DNA from: Carallia brachiata
Taxonomy: Eukaryota > Streptophyta > Magnoliopsida > Malpighiales > Rhizophoraceae
Direction of reading: 5' to 3'
Length of the DNA: 64,000 nucleotides
NCBI GenBank assembly: GCA_021464245.1
Contig: JADCRB010000025.1
Location: 1,708,193-1,772,192, forward strand
Below the pieces are notes generated by a model that did no database searches, was not told where the DNA came from, and worked only from the letters and a program-made list of their open reading frames with translations. A program made the translations under genes and the position numbers. Below are positions 11,896 through 24,100 of the stretch, one piece after another; position 1 is the stretch's first letter; the number at the start of each line of letters is the position of its first letter.

Positions 11896-12850
11896 GTGTT
11901 CTCCCAACAACAACCAAAAACAAGGAAAAACCAAAAAAAAAAAAAAAGACACTTGTTTTCTTTTTTACCTTCTTGCTTTGGTTTTTTTTTTTTTTTTGGG
12001 GCTCTGTACCTGTGTCAGAAAGAAATTGCAAAGCTTGAAGTTATCAACAAGTCTTCCGATTTTCTTCCTTTCTTTTTCTTTGATCAAAGTTTTCTTCCTT
12101 TCTTTCTTTTGGACTTTGAAACGTTTGAGGTCGACCGGTAGTAGGTAATGCCACGTTCATTGAATTTCTGTTTTTGTCCTTTCCTTTTTTGTTTTTGTCC
12201 TTCTAGTCCTATTACAATCACGCATTAAACAGTGAGTAAAAATTAATTATAGTGTAGTAAATTATTTAATTTGTATAATTAAATAATTATTATTTATAAT
12301 AAAAAATTAATAAAAAATATATTTATTTTTATTTTAAATATTAATTATCTAATTATATAAATAAATTAATTAATTACATTACGATTATTTCTCATTTATA
12401 ATTTTTTGTATTCGTTATATTTTTTATTTTAGTTTTGCCTGTTATTATTAATTTTTTAAATATAATATTAATAATTAATCAATTAAATAATAACAAGAAA
12501 GATGAAGTTAAGTCTGATAAATACTGTAAAAATACGTAATACTTGAAGAGAACGGATATCTTATCGCCGATTAGGTGGGCCAAGGGGAGAACTACCGCCT
12601 GCCCCAAGGAGGCGTGCAGCATGCCTTCTTTGACCAACCAGGCGAAGCCTGGTTTGCCGCTGCTATTAATTTTAAGCCTTTATTAGTTGGACTTGTGAAT
12701 TGTGGGCTTCTCTTTGCGTGCCGCCATGAGTTGCCTACTCGTTGCTTTATAACAAAGTAGATGTTTAACCAAATCCGCATTCAATTAAGTGGTTTAATAG
12801 ATAGATGAACAATAAACCAATAAATAAACAAATGAACCAGCAAAAGCATT

Positions 12851-13025
12851 GATACATATGGTAAGGATTTGTCACCACTTAAGCAGAGGTCTCGAATTCG
12901 AGTACATGAAAATGCAGCCGTGTTAAAATATTTGTTGGGGACTTTTGCCACCCTTGGAAATCCTGTTCGAGTCAGTCCAAATTAATCAATTCATTAGATT
13001 GAATACTGGACAGTTTCAGACAAAA
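12851..13025 (+). repeat. tRNA-derived SINE-like repeat
   Basis: The start contains ACCACTTAAGCAGAGG (A-box-like) and GGTCTCGAATTCGAGTAC (B-box-like, RNA polymerase III type). It is followed by a non-coding body and a short A-rich end at about 13020-13028. This is the layout of a plant tRNA-derived SINE. Boundaries are approximate and no duplication was verified. Confidence 0.42.
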
Positions 13026-15060
13026 AAATAACAAAACAAATGAATCTTACACAGCAGGCGAGTTGATTAAGCTTCTGTGTGATGTGGGTCCGGCGCGGAA
13101 TTTTTGCATCATGACTACGAGTGCCTTGTATAAGACGGCATCCTCCCGATAATTTTCCACGTTTTTAGGGCTAGGAATTACAGTCATGCCTTATGTGTCA
13201 ACCTCCAATTTTTTCAAAATAATGAGAAGGTTCCATTCATTATTCATTTCAAAGTACATTGTCCCTCTTCGCTAAAAAAAAAAAAAGTACCTTGTCACTA
13301 ATCTCTGTTTTTTTTTTTTTTCTCTTCATTTCTATAACAACTAGAACTAGGTATTAAACAAGAATACAGATTAGTATTGCATATTAGTTCCTTCTTTCGT
13401 AGCATTATCTATCACATCACACATTAGAAAGTGTCAACCTAAGAATTAAAAAAACAAAGAAGAAGAAGAAAACTAATACTTGTTGAGTTGCATACTCTTT
13501 GTTGTTTAATCTATACTCCTAAAAGAATAAGAGTTTTTTTTTTTTTGGGGTTATAAGTAGAATCATTCTCCATCCGATCTTATGATATTATTCTTAACAC
13601 CGTCAATTCGATCCTAGGTGCATACGAAGGCGACGAGTTCTGAAAACAATTATAGCCTCCTAAAATAACCCATGTGTATTTGAGTGCTAAAATAACACCT
13701 AAATTAAGATTCTTAATAGCTTACGTTTGCAAACAAGTTTGTTAGTCAGATGGCCCTTTTTCTAAAACCTAATGACAGTAACAAATTAAGGAAATAAAAG
13801 AAACCCTAAAAGAAAGTTAAAGTTAAACACGGCCCACTAGGTCAAAAGAAGTTTCTTCGCTGCAGATACCTTATTTGATGCTGCGGCATTGCCTAGGCTT
13901 GGTTAAGTGGTTTGATTGAAGGCGGTTATGGGGGCTTTTATTCAAGCTTCAGATATCTTCTTTGTGATTTTGTTCGTGTGTTACATGTGGACTTTGTGTG
14001 CATAATTAGATTGATTAAATCTGCGTACCTTTAAAATCAACCACGATTCCCTGAACTTCAGTTTTGTAACAGAGTTGCGACTATTAATTTTAAAGGGCAC
14101 AAAAAAGCGCTTGGTCATGCGCTCAAAAGACCCTTACGCATGGGTTGTTCAGCCCAGTGATTACATCAGTTGCCAATGGTTTGTGCCTCCGAGGTTGTAA
14201 ACCCACAATGCCTACACATCCTTTGTTTTTAGTTTTTTTTTTTCCTTTAAATTGTCAATTCTGGTAAGGGTGTTGTTAAGTGCAGCGAGATGGTGCACCG
14301 AGCAGCATCCTAAGAGATTAAAAAAATTATTTTCCTGTTATTTTTTTTTTGAAAAAAAATTAAAATTAAAATTTAGATAATTATTATTTTAAAATATAAA
14401 ATGTAAATATTATATGAAATTTTTTATAAAAAAAATTTTTTTCCTTCGAAAATTTTTTTACTAAGGCAACACAAAAAATATTATTATATTTATATATATA
14501 CGAGTGTATATACGAGAGAGTGTGTGTAGCTAACATTTTTCTTTTGGTAATTTACAAGATAGCGCCGTCTACAAGAAATTTAATTTCCTTAGAGCCGAGC
14601 TCTTTTATTAGCGGTGAGCCATTTTCCTTTTTCCTTTTCACAACCACGAGTCTATTTAAGGACATAACAATTCCTTCTCTGATGACCCCCATAGTTTGAG
14701 TACCGCAAAAACAAACTAGAAGATTATATATATATATATACAACAAAAAACTTACAAACAATAGCAAATTGATGCATACATGCATGCATATATGATCACT
14801 CTCGTGCATGATTAACGTAACATAAAGTAAATAATTATAATTATCCGAACAATGTAACGACTCTTGCCTAAAATATGCTTCTGCCCTTTTGCATGCCTTC
14901 ATGTTACTTAAGGCATCCATTCTCTCTCTCCTTTTTTTCTCTTTAAAAAAATTATTTTAAATATCAATAATGCGCCTATAACCACAAGTAACTGCAACCT
15001 TACGAGAGTACCTGTGTTCTATGTTAATGAACACAACTTTTGAAAACAGGCGGACAACTG

Positions 15061-15212
15061 GTATACCTTCTTTTTTTTTTCTTTTTGGTGTTATAAGAGC
15101 TAACGCCCAGCTGATTTGGGGAGAAGGGATGAGACACCAGGCTGGAGTTCAAATCCCAAACCTGGTGGTTGGAGGAAGCATCGTCCAACCTGCAGCTATT
15201 GCTGCAACCCTT
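15061..15212 (-). repeat. Short interspersed repeat, copy 1
   Basis: On the minus strand the segment begins GGGTTGCAGCAATAGCTGCA, has a GTTTGGGATTTGAACTCC core, and ends in an A-rich tail (T run at 15069-15092 on the plus strand). A second segment at 53600-53735 has the same order: a GGGTGCAGTATTGCTGCA start, a GTTTGATCC core and an A-tail. They are probably diverged members of one family. Confidence 0.4.
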
Positions 15213-16933
15213 AACTGGTATACCTTTGTTTTCCAGGTTCCAGTACCCCATTGTTTTCTTTTACTTGAATGGCTGCTTTAGGGACATCAGTGCATGCATG
15301 GCTTTTCTTGCACGCACGTCCCTTTAGACATCCACTTTTAGTCACATGATGCCAATTAACAACCGTATAATATTATGACCCTTTTTCATGTGTTTCTGTG
15401 TTTTTCTACCATTCCCCGTCGTCTTTGGTGGCTAACAAAAAACAAAATTTTCAAATAAAAAAAGAAATCAATGCAACAGTAATGAACGACTGATGATTTT
15501 TCCTTTCCTTGACTTAACAATTTCTGACTTATGCAAACATGCAAGAATAATGCTTGAAAACCCTGGCTTATCAACCATGCCAAAGACTCTTATTGTTAGT
15601 GATTGAAAATCTAATTTCTTAGAGATCCAAAAAGCATAAAAGGCTTATTTTTAATTCATTTAATATTTCAAATCATAGTATAAGTACTTGCAAGAGAAAA
15701 CTAATTTCCAGTAGAAAGCATGAGTTTTTCCTTTTAAGCCATGTTATGCTATCACATATAAAACATAATTCTTATGCTTATGCAATAATAATTAACAATA
15801 ACATCTTGATATCATGGAACTTAAACTTTATATTTTCCACAAAATTCGAAGAAAACACACCTTATTGTAGAATTTTATGATTTTTGCACAACTAAAAGAG
15901 AACACACCTTAATCAACGAAGTCGACAGCTAATTCTTTTAACATTCTAGTGATGAAAAAAAATTTGCTTTAAGATTATTGAAACCAAAATAGGATTGAAC
16001 TAAAATATGAAAGAATTAATTCAAGTCATATAATAATGTCATTTTTTTAATGTATAATTCACTTTCATAATAGTGTAATTAAGTTACAACTAATTCTTGT
16101 ACATGATAAAATGAAACACACTTGATTATAATTTGTACTATTGAAATCAAGTACCCGAAATAAATTTTGTATTGTTTCATAATTGCTCTTATAAAATGTT
16201 TTGGATTTTTCTCTCCTCTATGTGCATGTGAATGGTTGTAACACATGTTTATAAAGAGATTTAACGTGGTAGAGACACTGAATCTTTTTTTTTTTTTTTT
16301 AAGACGTGCATGATTGGCAAGCTAGGATCGAATTCTAAATAACTCATTAAGTCACTGAAAATATCAAAGTTTTCACACTGATCATACATAGGATAGGAAC
16401 CTTTCTTTTTGGCTCAATGCTTGATTCACGCTAATTCATCCAAATTGAGAGCAACTTTAATGCTAGCTTATTAACATTTCTGAAAATGATCAGCCTATAA
16501 ATTAACAAATTTTTTTAAAAAAATTCACGCCTACATAGTATATATAACAGGATTTCACTTGTAAATTTTAACTCGACCTATAACCACATCGAGATTCTTA
16601 GTATCATTTGAATCTCACACTTATTGACAATTGAAAAACATTATTATTCACATAATAGAGCTCAAAATTAGAAAAGAACCACGATTACAATCAATTTTAC
16701 GTTATTATTGAGTACCGATCTTCCATATGTGCAAAGCAATAGATTTTACAACTAATAAAGAATAATTGAACCTACGACCAAAAAAAAGAATAATTGAACC
16801 AAAGAAAATCAAAAGTTAAAACAAAGCAATAGATTTTATAATTAATAAAAAACAATGAACAAGATAGAATCAAAAGTTAAAACAAAACAATTGATAGCTG
16901 AAACCAAAGCTTTACCCCAAGTGAAGAGGGATG

Positions 16934-17861
16934 CTATAGAATGAAGTCGTCTCTTCTTTTGATTATCTTTCTGTGGAAATTAGAATGCTTTGAAGTGTCA
17001 AAAGTAGGACTTGCTGCAGGCCGATACTCGGGTACTAGCCTTCCTGATTTGTAACGCACCCCACAAGCATTACACAGTGTCTTTGGACCCAAAGGACCAA
17101 CCCTCCACTGTGGTGTCTTTTCGGCTTTGCAATGGCTGCACATCCTCTTCTTCGACATGTAATTGAAGGGTTCATTTTCATCTTCCGACCCAAAATTCCT
17201 TGACCATCCCTCTAATTCATTGTCGTCGTTTATAAAGTTGATGCAATTTTCATCATCACCAATAGACTTGGTGTAAAAATATTGCTTATTCTTGTCCTTA
17301 TTATGCTCTACCCCTCTTGTCTATATTCTCTACATTGGCAAGACATTGTTGCTGCTGCTTGTGCTCGTTCTCCACATATATATTACCTCTAGTGCCATAG
17401 TCCTTGAGCGGAGATTGTAATTTCTGATCAGTTTTCCGCTCTTGGGGTGGCGAGGGAAGACCAGCAGAAAAGAGATCGTCGAAGTAGCTAATATCTTCTT
17501 CTAAGCCAGGTCCTGTTTTAGTTTTAAATTGTGGGCGTTCAAAGGCGATCACAGGTTTAGAGTACTGTTGTGGGAAACTGGACTTCAACCACCCCAGATG
17601 ACGATCACCAAGAGAAATAAAGTCAGAGGAGGAGAAGCTAGAGTGCAATTCAATCTCGCCAACTGGATCTGGTGGAACAGCTAGTGGTTGCTTTAAATAA
17701 TCCGAGTCATCGTCGACTTCATCTGCGACTGGAGGGTTGCCAACCTTCCATGCACTTGATTTGTAATCACTGCACATTGTCAAGATAATTAAAATTAAGA
17801 TGGACGGAAGAGAGACTGCCTGTTTTTTCAGATTTTGCTGTGGAATCGAACTCGCTCCCAT
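16934..17861 (-). CDS. Class A GATA zinc-finger transcription factor, one frame break
   Basis: The C-terminal part holds one plant GATA finger, C-x2-C-x18-C-x2-C, reading [14 protein letters not shown], then [18 protein letters not shown], then [12 protein letters not shown]. This combination is diagnostic of plant class A GATA factors, nuclear activators or repressors binding GATA motifs. The upstream part (17301-17775) is acidic and low in structure, as in the family, and includes [14 protein letters not shown], a likely equivalent of the family's conserved AVPxDxxxELE segment. The two parts lie in different frames. A single base too many in the run of four C at 17311-17314 explains it, since the frame upstream of the finger is open back to that point. 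The true start is uncertain: residues before MCSDYK (about 17778) look like intron or UTR, and a first exon further upstream may have been missed. Confidence 0.8.
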
Positions 17862-19587
17862 GTGTCCTGAACAACGATCTTCCCCCTACGAAGCACTAGT
17901 AGTGGAGTTGGATATAGGATTTAGCATCAAGGTTTCCCTGTTATGTATACTCGTGTGCTTCATGCATACTAGTCCAATATGGATACGAAAAAGAAGCCCA
18001 TTTGGATTTGCATTGCATTGGAAGTCTGCTTCTGAGAAACATCGGGTCTCCGCCGAACGACCAATGTCTGCCAACCACGTGGCACAATTTGTGTTTTGTC
18101 AAACGTGCAACATGTCACCCTCTGTGTACAATCACGAATTAAATAGTCCATGAATTGTTAAGAGGCCGTAAAAATGATCTGGCTGATTGGAGTAGGTGCG
18201 ATCCATACAAAGATATCGGACACTTGGCTCTTGTTCATTGGTTTTTTTTATTTTTTCTTTTCGAGATCGGCTATTGTTCATTGGTTAGAAAACGTGGAAG
18301 TGTGGTGAATTATCTGTCGGGAGATTATCGAGCAGAACAGACAACTTTGTTGGTCTAATTAAAAGAAGTTTTATTGCTTTGGTGGAGTAGAACTCCTGGG
18401 AAAACTGGTTTAGCCATCTTTTTTTTTGCGAGGGAATTTTGATTCTTTTAAATCATTATAATGGTATTTTCGTTATTATTAAATGAAATTTTTATGGCTA
18501 CTTAATAAGGCATGTTTTTAGATGTCGCACTTACACTATAATATATTTTCTGTAATTTTTGACAAGTTTGTATATATTTTGAGATTAAATTTTAGTTTAG
18601 TATACCCAATGTAAATTTCTTCAAATACTACCTTTAGAGTCTAGTTAAAAAATTAGACTAACATCAAATACTTAAATGTTCTTAAAATTAAGCAAACGCC
18701 ATCATTGGAGTCTAGTAAAATCTAATTCACAGTTTGTAATTAATTCAACTTTCATATTAGCTAGATTATTTCTTTCTTAATTCCATGTTAGGTTACTTTC
18801 ATATTTTTTTGGGGTAATTGTTAATTAATTCACAGGTTGTTATCTAAAATCCTATGTTAAATTTTTTTTTTTTTTTTGGGTCTTCCCCCGATATCCAGAA
18901 GGTCTCATTGGGCCTCCAATTAATTCAGTTCGAATACTGTCAGACCCATATTGGGAGCGGTTCTCTTAACGCCGTTTTTTCCATTCATAAGACTCGAATT
19001 CGATACTTTGTTTAAGGAGTGTTGAGTCCCTTATCACTTAAATCAACAGTCGTTGGTAAAATCTTATGTTAAATTAAAGTCACTAGAATGAACGAATTTG
19101 TTTGTTGTTGAGACAGATATATTAATAATATAGGTTCTGATATGTATACAACATAATAGACATTGTTAATGTTAATCTACACCTATATGTACTGTATATT
19201 AGTATTATCGAAGCTGAAAGAAAACCAAAGAAACGCTTATGTGGTAACATTTGTTTAATTTTAAAAATATATCATTCAAGTTCCAATTTTCTTAGTAACC
19301 TAGCTAAACATAGGATTTTAGATTACAAACTGTGAATTAATTAACAATTATCCAGAAAAAAAAGAAAGTAAACTAACAAGAATTAAGAAAGAAATAATCT
19401 AGATAATATGAAAATCTTATTTATAACATGAAAGTCTTCAAATATTTCTTTTAAGTCTTCTAATATTCTTAAAATTATGCAAATGTCATCACATAAGCAT
19501 ATGATTATCTCTTAGTTTCGGCAGTGCGTATTATACTACTTTTAGACGTGTATGAATACTCATTAATATGAGATGAATAAATCCCTC
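17862..19587. other. AT-rich spacer upstream of the GATA gene
   Basis: It presumably includes the GATA promoter (17862-18150 is less AT-rich). It holds one SINE-like repeat near 18862-19055. No coding similarity was seen. Confidence 0.5.
18862..19055 (-). repeat. tRNA-derived SINE-like repeat with poly(A)
   Basis: On the minus strand the order is a TGATTTAAGTGATAAGG A-box-like start, ATCGAATTCGAGTCTT B-box-like, an unrelated body, then an A run (T run at 18862-18877 on the plus strand). This is the structure of a plant SINE. Confidence 0.5.
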
Positions 19588-20130
19588 TTTTTTTTTAGTC
19601 AAAAGATGTAAGCTTTATTGATTATGAAGTAGTGCATACATCTTTATCCATAAGATTAAAAACATGAGCTAGATTAGACCAAGTCCAAAATGCTATTCCA
19701 GCATTGGCATGTGCAGTTTTAGCTAGAGAATGAGCGACAACATTTGCCCCTCGGCATATGTGGCTACAACTTCTTATGAGCCCACTGGGAATGAGGGTTG
19801 AAGACAACAGGGTGACAGATTTCTCTCGATGGTTTTGTTCCTTTTCGGATAGTAGCCTACCCTTTATGTTGGAATGAATTGCTATGATCTCACGGGCTAT
19901 ATGGCGAGCTCGGAATGTACTGGTGATCGAACCCAAAGAGATGCATCCTCCCATGATTATTGAGATGGCTACCTCATTGTTCTATGCCTACCAGCAAGCG
20001 GATGCTAGGGAAAGGCCACCCAAGATAGTGCGCGAGGGACAGAAGTGGAAGCCACCGGAGATTGGATGGTATAAAGCCAATACGGATGCGGCTGTAACAG
20101 AAGGGCAGACGGGGCTGGGGGTTGGTGATC
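19588..20130 (-). mobile_element. L1-type LINE insertion with internal inversion (twin priming)
   Basis: The minus strand from about 19890 to 19622 encodes the C-terminal end of an L1 RNase H domain, including HICRGANVVAHSLAKTAH. It is followed by a T run on the plus strand (19588-19597), which is the poly(A) end. The adjacent plus strand from about 19890 to 20128 encodes the preceding part of the same domain, KWKPPEIGWYKANTDAA, including the first catalytic Asp. The two parts of one ORF thus lie head to head in opposite orientation, with the middle missing. This is the known product of twin priming in L1 insertion. The far boundary near 20130 and a target duplication could not be fixed. Confidence 0.75.
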
Positions 20131-21116
20131 CGAGACCATACAGGGGAGCCAAAACTGGTGGTTTCCAAGGGAATTCGTTGCTCTCATGCACCTGAAATAG
20201 AAACTCCTTTAATCCCCTTGAATCCAAATCGGCGACGACAAGTCGGATGGTTGTGTTAAGAAAATCCAAACTAATTAAATGATCATTGCCTTAGTGTTAA
20301 ATGATTATTCGCACGAAATTTGATTCAGCATTTGATTGAGCACTAATTTCAGTGGACTCTACTAACTCAGCAGAAAGCCTCAACCAGTCCACAATATTTG
20401 ACTGTTTTGCAAATTGAAGTCGCAATTTTTTTTTAAAAAAGAAATTAATCCCGACGTTTTCTCCCACAGGAATTTGGATCCTATTCTGTTAATTTGCCGT
20501 TCAACGTATCACATCAATGTACCACGCATTCTGATGGGAGTGCTGACTCGAGTAACACATCATCATTCTTTATGACAAGTTATTTTAAAAAAATTAAAGA
20601 TAATAAAAAAATGAGGAAAACATCAAAAAATTAGGTCCTCTCTCAGTTTTACATAGTATTGTTTATAAGGTGAAGGTAGAGTTCACATGCAGAAGCAACC
20701 ACAAAGTGTCATCACATCCAAATGGCTCTTGCCTCTAAAGTAAACATACTAGTCCAAAAACTGGATTGTCAAATCCTTCAGTTCAAAAAACCCACGCATA
20801 AATCAGTAGAGTAACAGAAAATTTGATCGACTAACCCAAACAATATCTCTCACCTGTTTCTAGGCAACGAGGCAATCCGCCGCATAATACCATAAGTGTT
20901 CTCACTTATATTTGTACATGAATTGTTAAAAAAAAAAAAGGTAATAAGATGCCTAAGACACTGCTTCAGTCATCAAACCCCAAACCCCCGAATGCGGAGC
21001 AGACAGACACAATGAATATAAGTAAATTAAAAGGAGAAAGACAAATAAAAACTGTACACTAGCCTATACAGAATGGTATACTTGCTTGGTAAATACTTTA
21101 TCGACACTCGCTTCTG
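20131..21116. other. Spacer downstream of GRV2
   Basis: The minus strand at 20269-20130 has an open stretch (VADLDSRGLKEFLF and following) of unknown origin next to the LINE. The rest shows no coding similarity. The GRV2 3' UTR and polyadenylation region should lie in about 20700-21116. Confidence 0.4.
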
Positions 21117-24100
21117 CTATGAAAATTGATCCTGCATTCCATTTGAATCTAACGTGGTGGGCGCAGGTGGTCTTACATGTGCAGGTTGTGGCGGGGCTGT
21201 TAAAGCATAGGTAAGCCTAGATGATGAATTCTCAATCAGACCAGCAACTCCTGCAGCCGCAGATTGGGCACTTGAAGGAAGAAAGAGATCATGTTTTTGG
21301 TCTTTATAAGCACTCCAAACCTGCAGAAAGGTTTCATCTCAGCAAAATTTACAAGGTTACCACAACTACCGCTCGCTTTGTGGTATAATATACCAAATTG
21401 ACAAACTATAAAACTGAAAAAGGGGAGGAAAAACCCAGTCAAACATTAACAATTTACGGCGAAAACTTCAGAATCAATGATTGCATGACCAGGTATAACC
21501 ACTAAACGGTGAATGGGGGAAATTGGAAAGGAAAAAATGAAGGATGCGCCTTCACTTACATCAGAGGCATCTAATAGCTCACGCACTTTACTGCAGTGTG
21601 CTCCTTCTGTTGCAAATGCGTGCAAAACCTGGATAACCCAAATCAAATAAGATGAAGCATTAAACAGACTTGAAAGCACAGAATGCCAACAACCCGCAGC
21701 AACAAAACAGCCCCAGCATTTCTAGTAAATGATGAATTATATGTTATACCTCAATTTGATTCTACTTTTATGGGATTTTGAAACACCGTGTCCATGGATA
21801 ACAGAATATATATCCAGTCTATATTCTTTTCACAAAGAAAACCTACTAAGAATGATTTTAGGGTAGACATCAAACGTAATATTTCTTGAAATCCTCACCA
21901 AGTCTTCCAAGAGGGGAAGAAACAATCTCATGATGTCTAAAAGTTATAATACAGACTGATTCACTCATCACTAACTTGTCACGCAATGAAATTTGTGTTC
22001 CTTGCAATAAAGGCACACGAGCATAGGGATTCAAAATCAAAAGCATGCCAAAGACATTCAATATGCATGAAATGCAAGAGAAAGATTGGATAATACAACT
22101 ACTCACACTAAAATAAAAGGAACATCAACATGCACATTTAATAAGATATTATGACTCCAAAGATTCTAACCTCGATTGCAAGCACCCTTCCAATAGATGC
22201 TTCAGATTCATTCCATTTCATCTGAGAACAAATTCCATTCCTTCCCCCTGCTCTCCAGTCAAGAAGGCCAAGGAGCACTTCGACGAGGCCAACCCTACAT
22301 TATCAAGGCAATTAGCTCAAAAAAAAAAACTCGGAAGCTTTATACTGTGTGCAATGCATTTTGATCCAAAATCTTAAATTAAGTCTCAACTGTAATTATT
22401 CCCTGCTATCACTGAAAATGCAAAATCCAGAGTGATATTTATGCCAGGACAAAAGAAAAATAAATTGCAAGTTTTCCAAAAAGATAATTATTTAAAATCG
22501 TTTCATACTCAATTAAATTCCAAGAAGCTCGAGAAACGTTCTCATCTTCAGCCAAAAGTGATGTAACTAATACAGAAAACTACAATTTATCATCTTCCTC
22601 TTCCCCTCTATTCATTCCATTCACCATTCTTTTGTTTGTGAACATCTTTGGCATCTTTGCTGTTAAAAATCCTTTAATTAGATTCAATGTCAAATAAAAC
22701 TTCGAATCTGTCTTCATACAGAGTAAATCATAAACATTTGAAAGGAGCATAAGACCATCTTAAGGTTATAGCAATGCATATCTACAAAGTCACACATCGA
22801 TCTATTGCTATTCACAATTCTGGGGGTAAATTTCAAAATCCCATCTCGTGGTCTAAGGTTATATCAAATAAGGTCTCGTGCCCTGTCCTGCATGGTCACA
22901 CTTCATTGTTGTGCCTTCTCCTTCATTGATAAGGACATTCCAAAGGCCTTAAGGAGTTTGGGATGATGTAAGACCTAGCAAAGCTACATCCACTATAGAC
23001 TCCACCAGTCACATATGAGAGAATTAAAAAATGATACGGCTAAGTAAGATTCTGTGGTGGATATAACTTTAAATGTTACAATAAAACTCTCAGCCAGTTA
23101 CTACTGATAATTGACAACCAACCTAAGTCCTTGAGCAACCAGTGCATCCCGTGCACGATTTCCAGCACCCACAACACGCTTCAAAGTCTCAAGAGCTAGT
23201 ATGCTTCCACCTTGCCATCCTATAGCTTTCATGAGAAGAGGGACCACCTGATAACAAAAGGTTGTCAGGATATAATAAAGGAGTTGACCGCAAATAACAG
23301 GAATCTCTCTCGCTCTCTCTCACACACTCTCTCTCACACGCACACACACACGCACACTCTCTCTCACACACACACATACAAACACACAAACCATTTAAGA
23401 ATTAGTGCCTATGTTTGCGCACCTGAGGTGTTCCTACGCTAGTTGCAGCCATAGCTTCAGCACATATTGTACTTGCTGCAAGTTGATGTAGAACACGCAA
23501 ACAACTAAGGCGCACACGTTCTTGTGGGGTTTGGGCAGGCGGTGATGATCCATCGTCAGATTCGAATGTCTGGTCATAATAGTTCCCATTTTTCCTCTCC
23601 CCTGATGCCATTGTTTCTCGTCTACCCTCATATGCAACTGCAGCAACAAGTTTTGGCACATAGCCAAGATATCCAACATGATCTGCAAGTGCAGGGTGTA
23701 CACGAAGTAATGAAACCAAAGCAGCAGAAAGGAGTAGAGGAAGCTCGGGGTCCACAGGTTGTGTTTCAAAATGAGTGGCAGCGATAGATGACAGATATTG
23801 ATCCAGTAGACCTTCCAAGAATCTCTTTGGATTTCTAAGAGGAAATTTTGGATCTTTAAGGAACAGCCTGACGTAGATCCCGCCAACCTGTGTGAAAATT
23901 AATATGATTTCCGTGCAGAGTTCCCCAAAGTGTATGAAGATATCATGCGTAAAAACAAGAAGTTTCATATTATACCTGTGGCTCATCTCTCATTTCCTGC
24001 TGCCCAGATGCCTGCTCAGGTACATCCCAATCAACAACATGACCCTTCATCTGTTCTCGGTACAAATCTGATGCCATGGTTGCGACTTGTGCAGAGAGGG

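Larger units (their letters stand above)
11896..16933. other. Gene-free spacer between the RGLG-like and GATA genes
   Basis: The first 250 bases are pyrimidine-rich with long A and T runs and probably include the RGLG promoter and 5' UTR. From 12230 to 12540 the sequence is almost pure A/T. Two SINE-like repeats are listed separately. A perfect short inverted repeat AACCAGGC/GCCTGGTT lies at about 12640-12658. The open frame 14552-14920 (-) has no family I recognise. No RNA gene was recognised. Confidence 0.5.

Noticed and set aside
14552..14920. 122-residue minus-strand frame
   Set aside because: No family recognised, part of it is encoded by a TA repeat, and composition matches the spacer.
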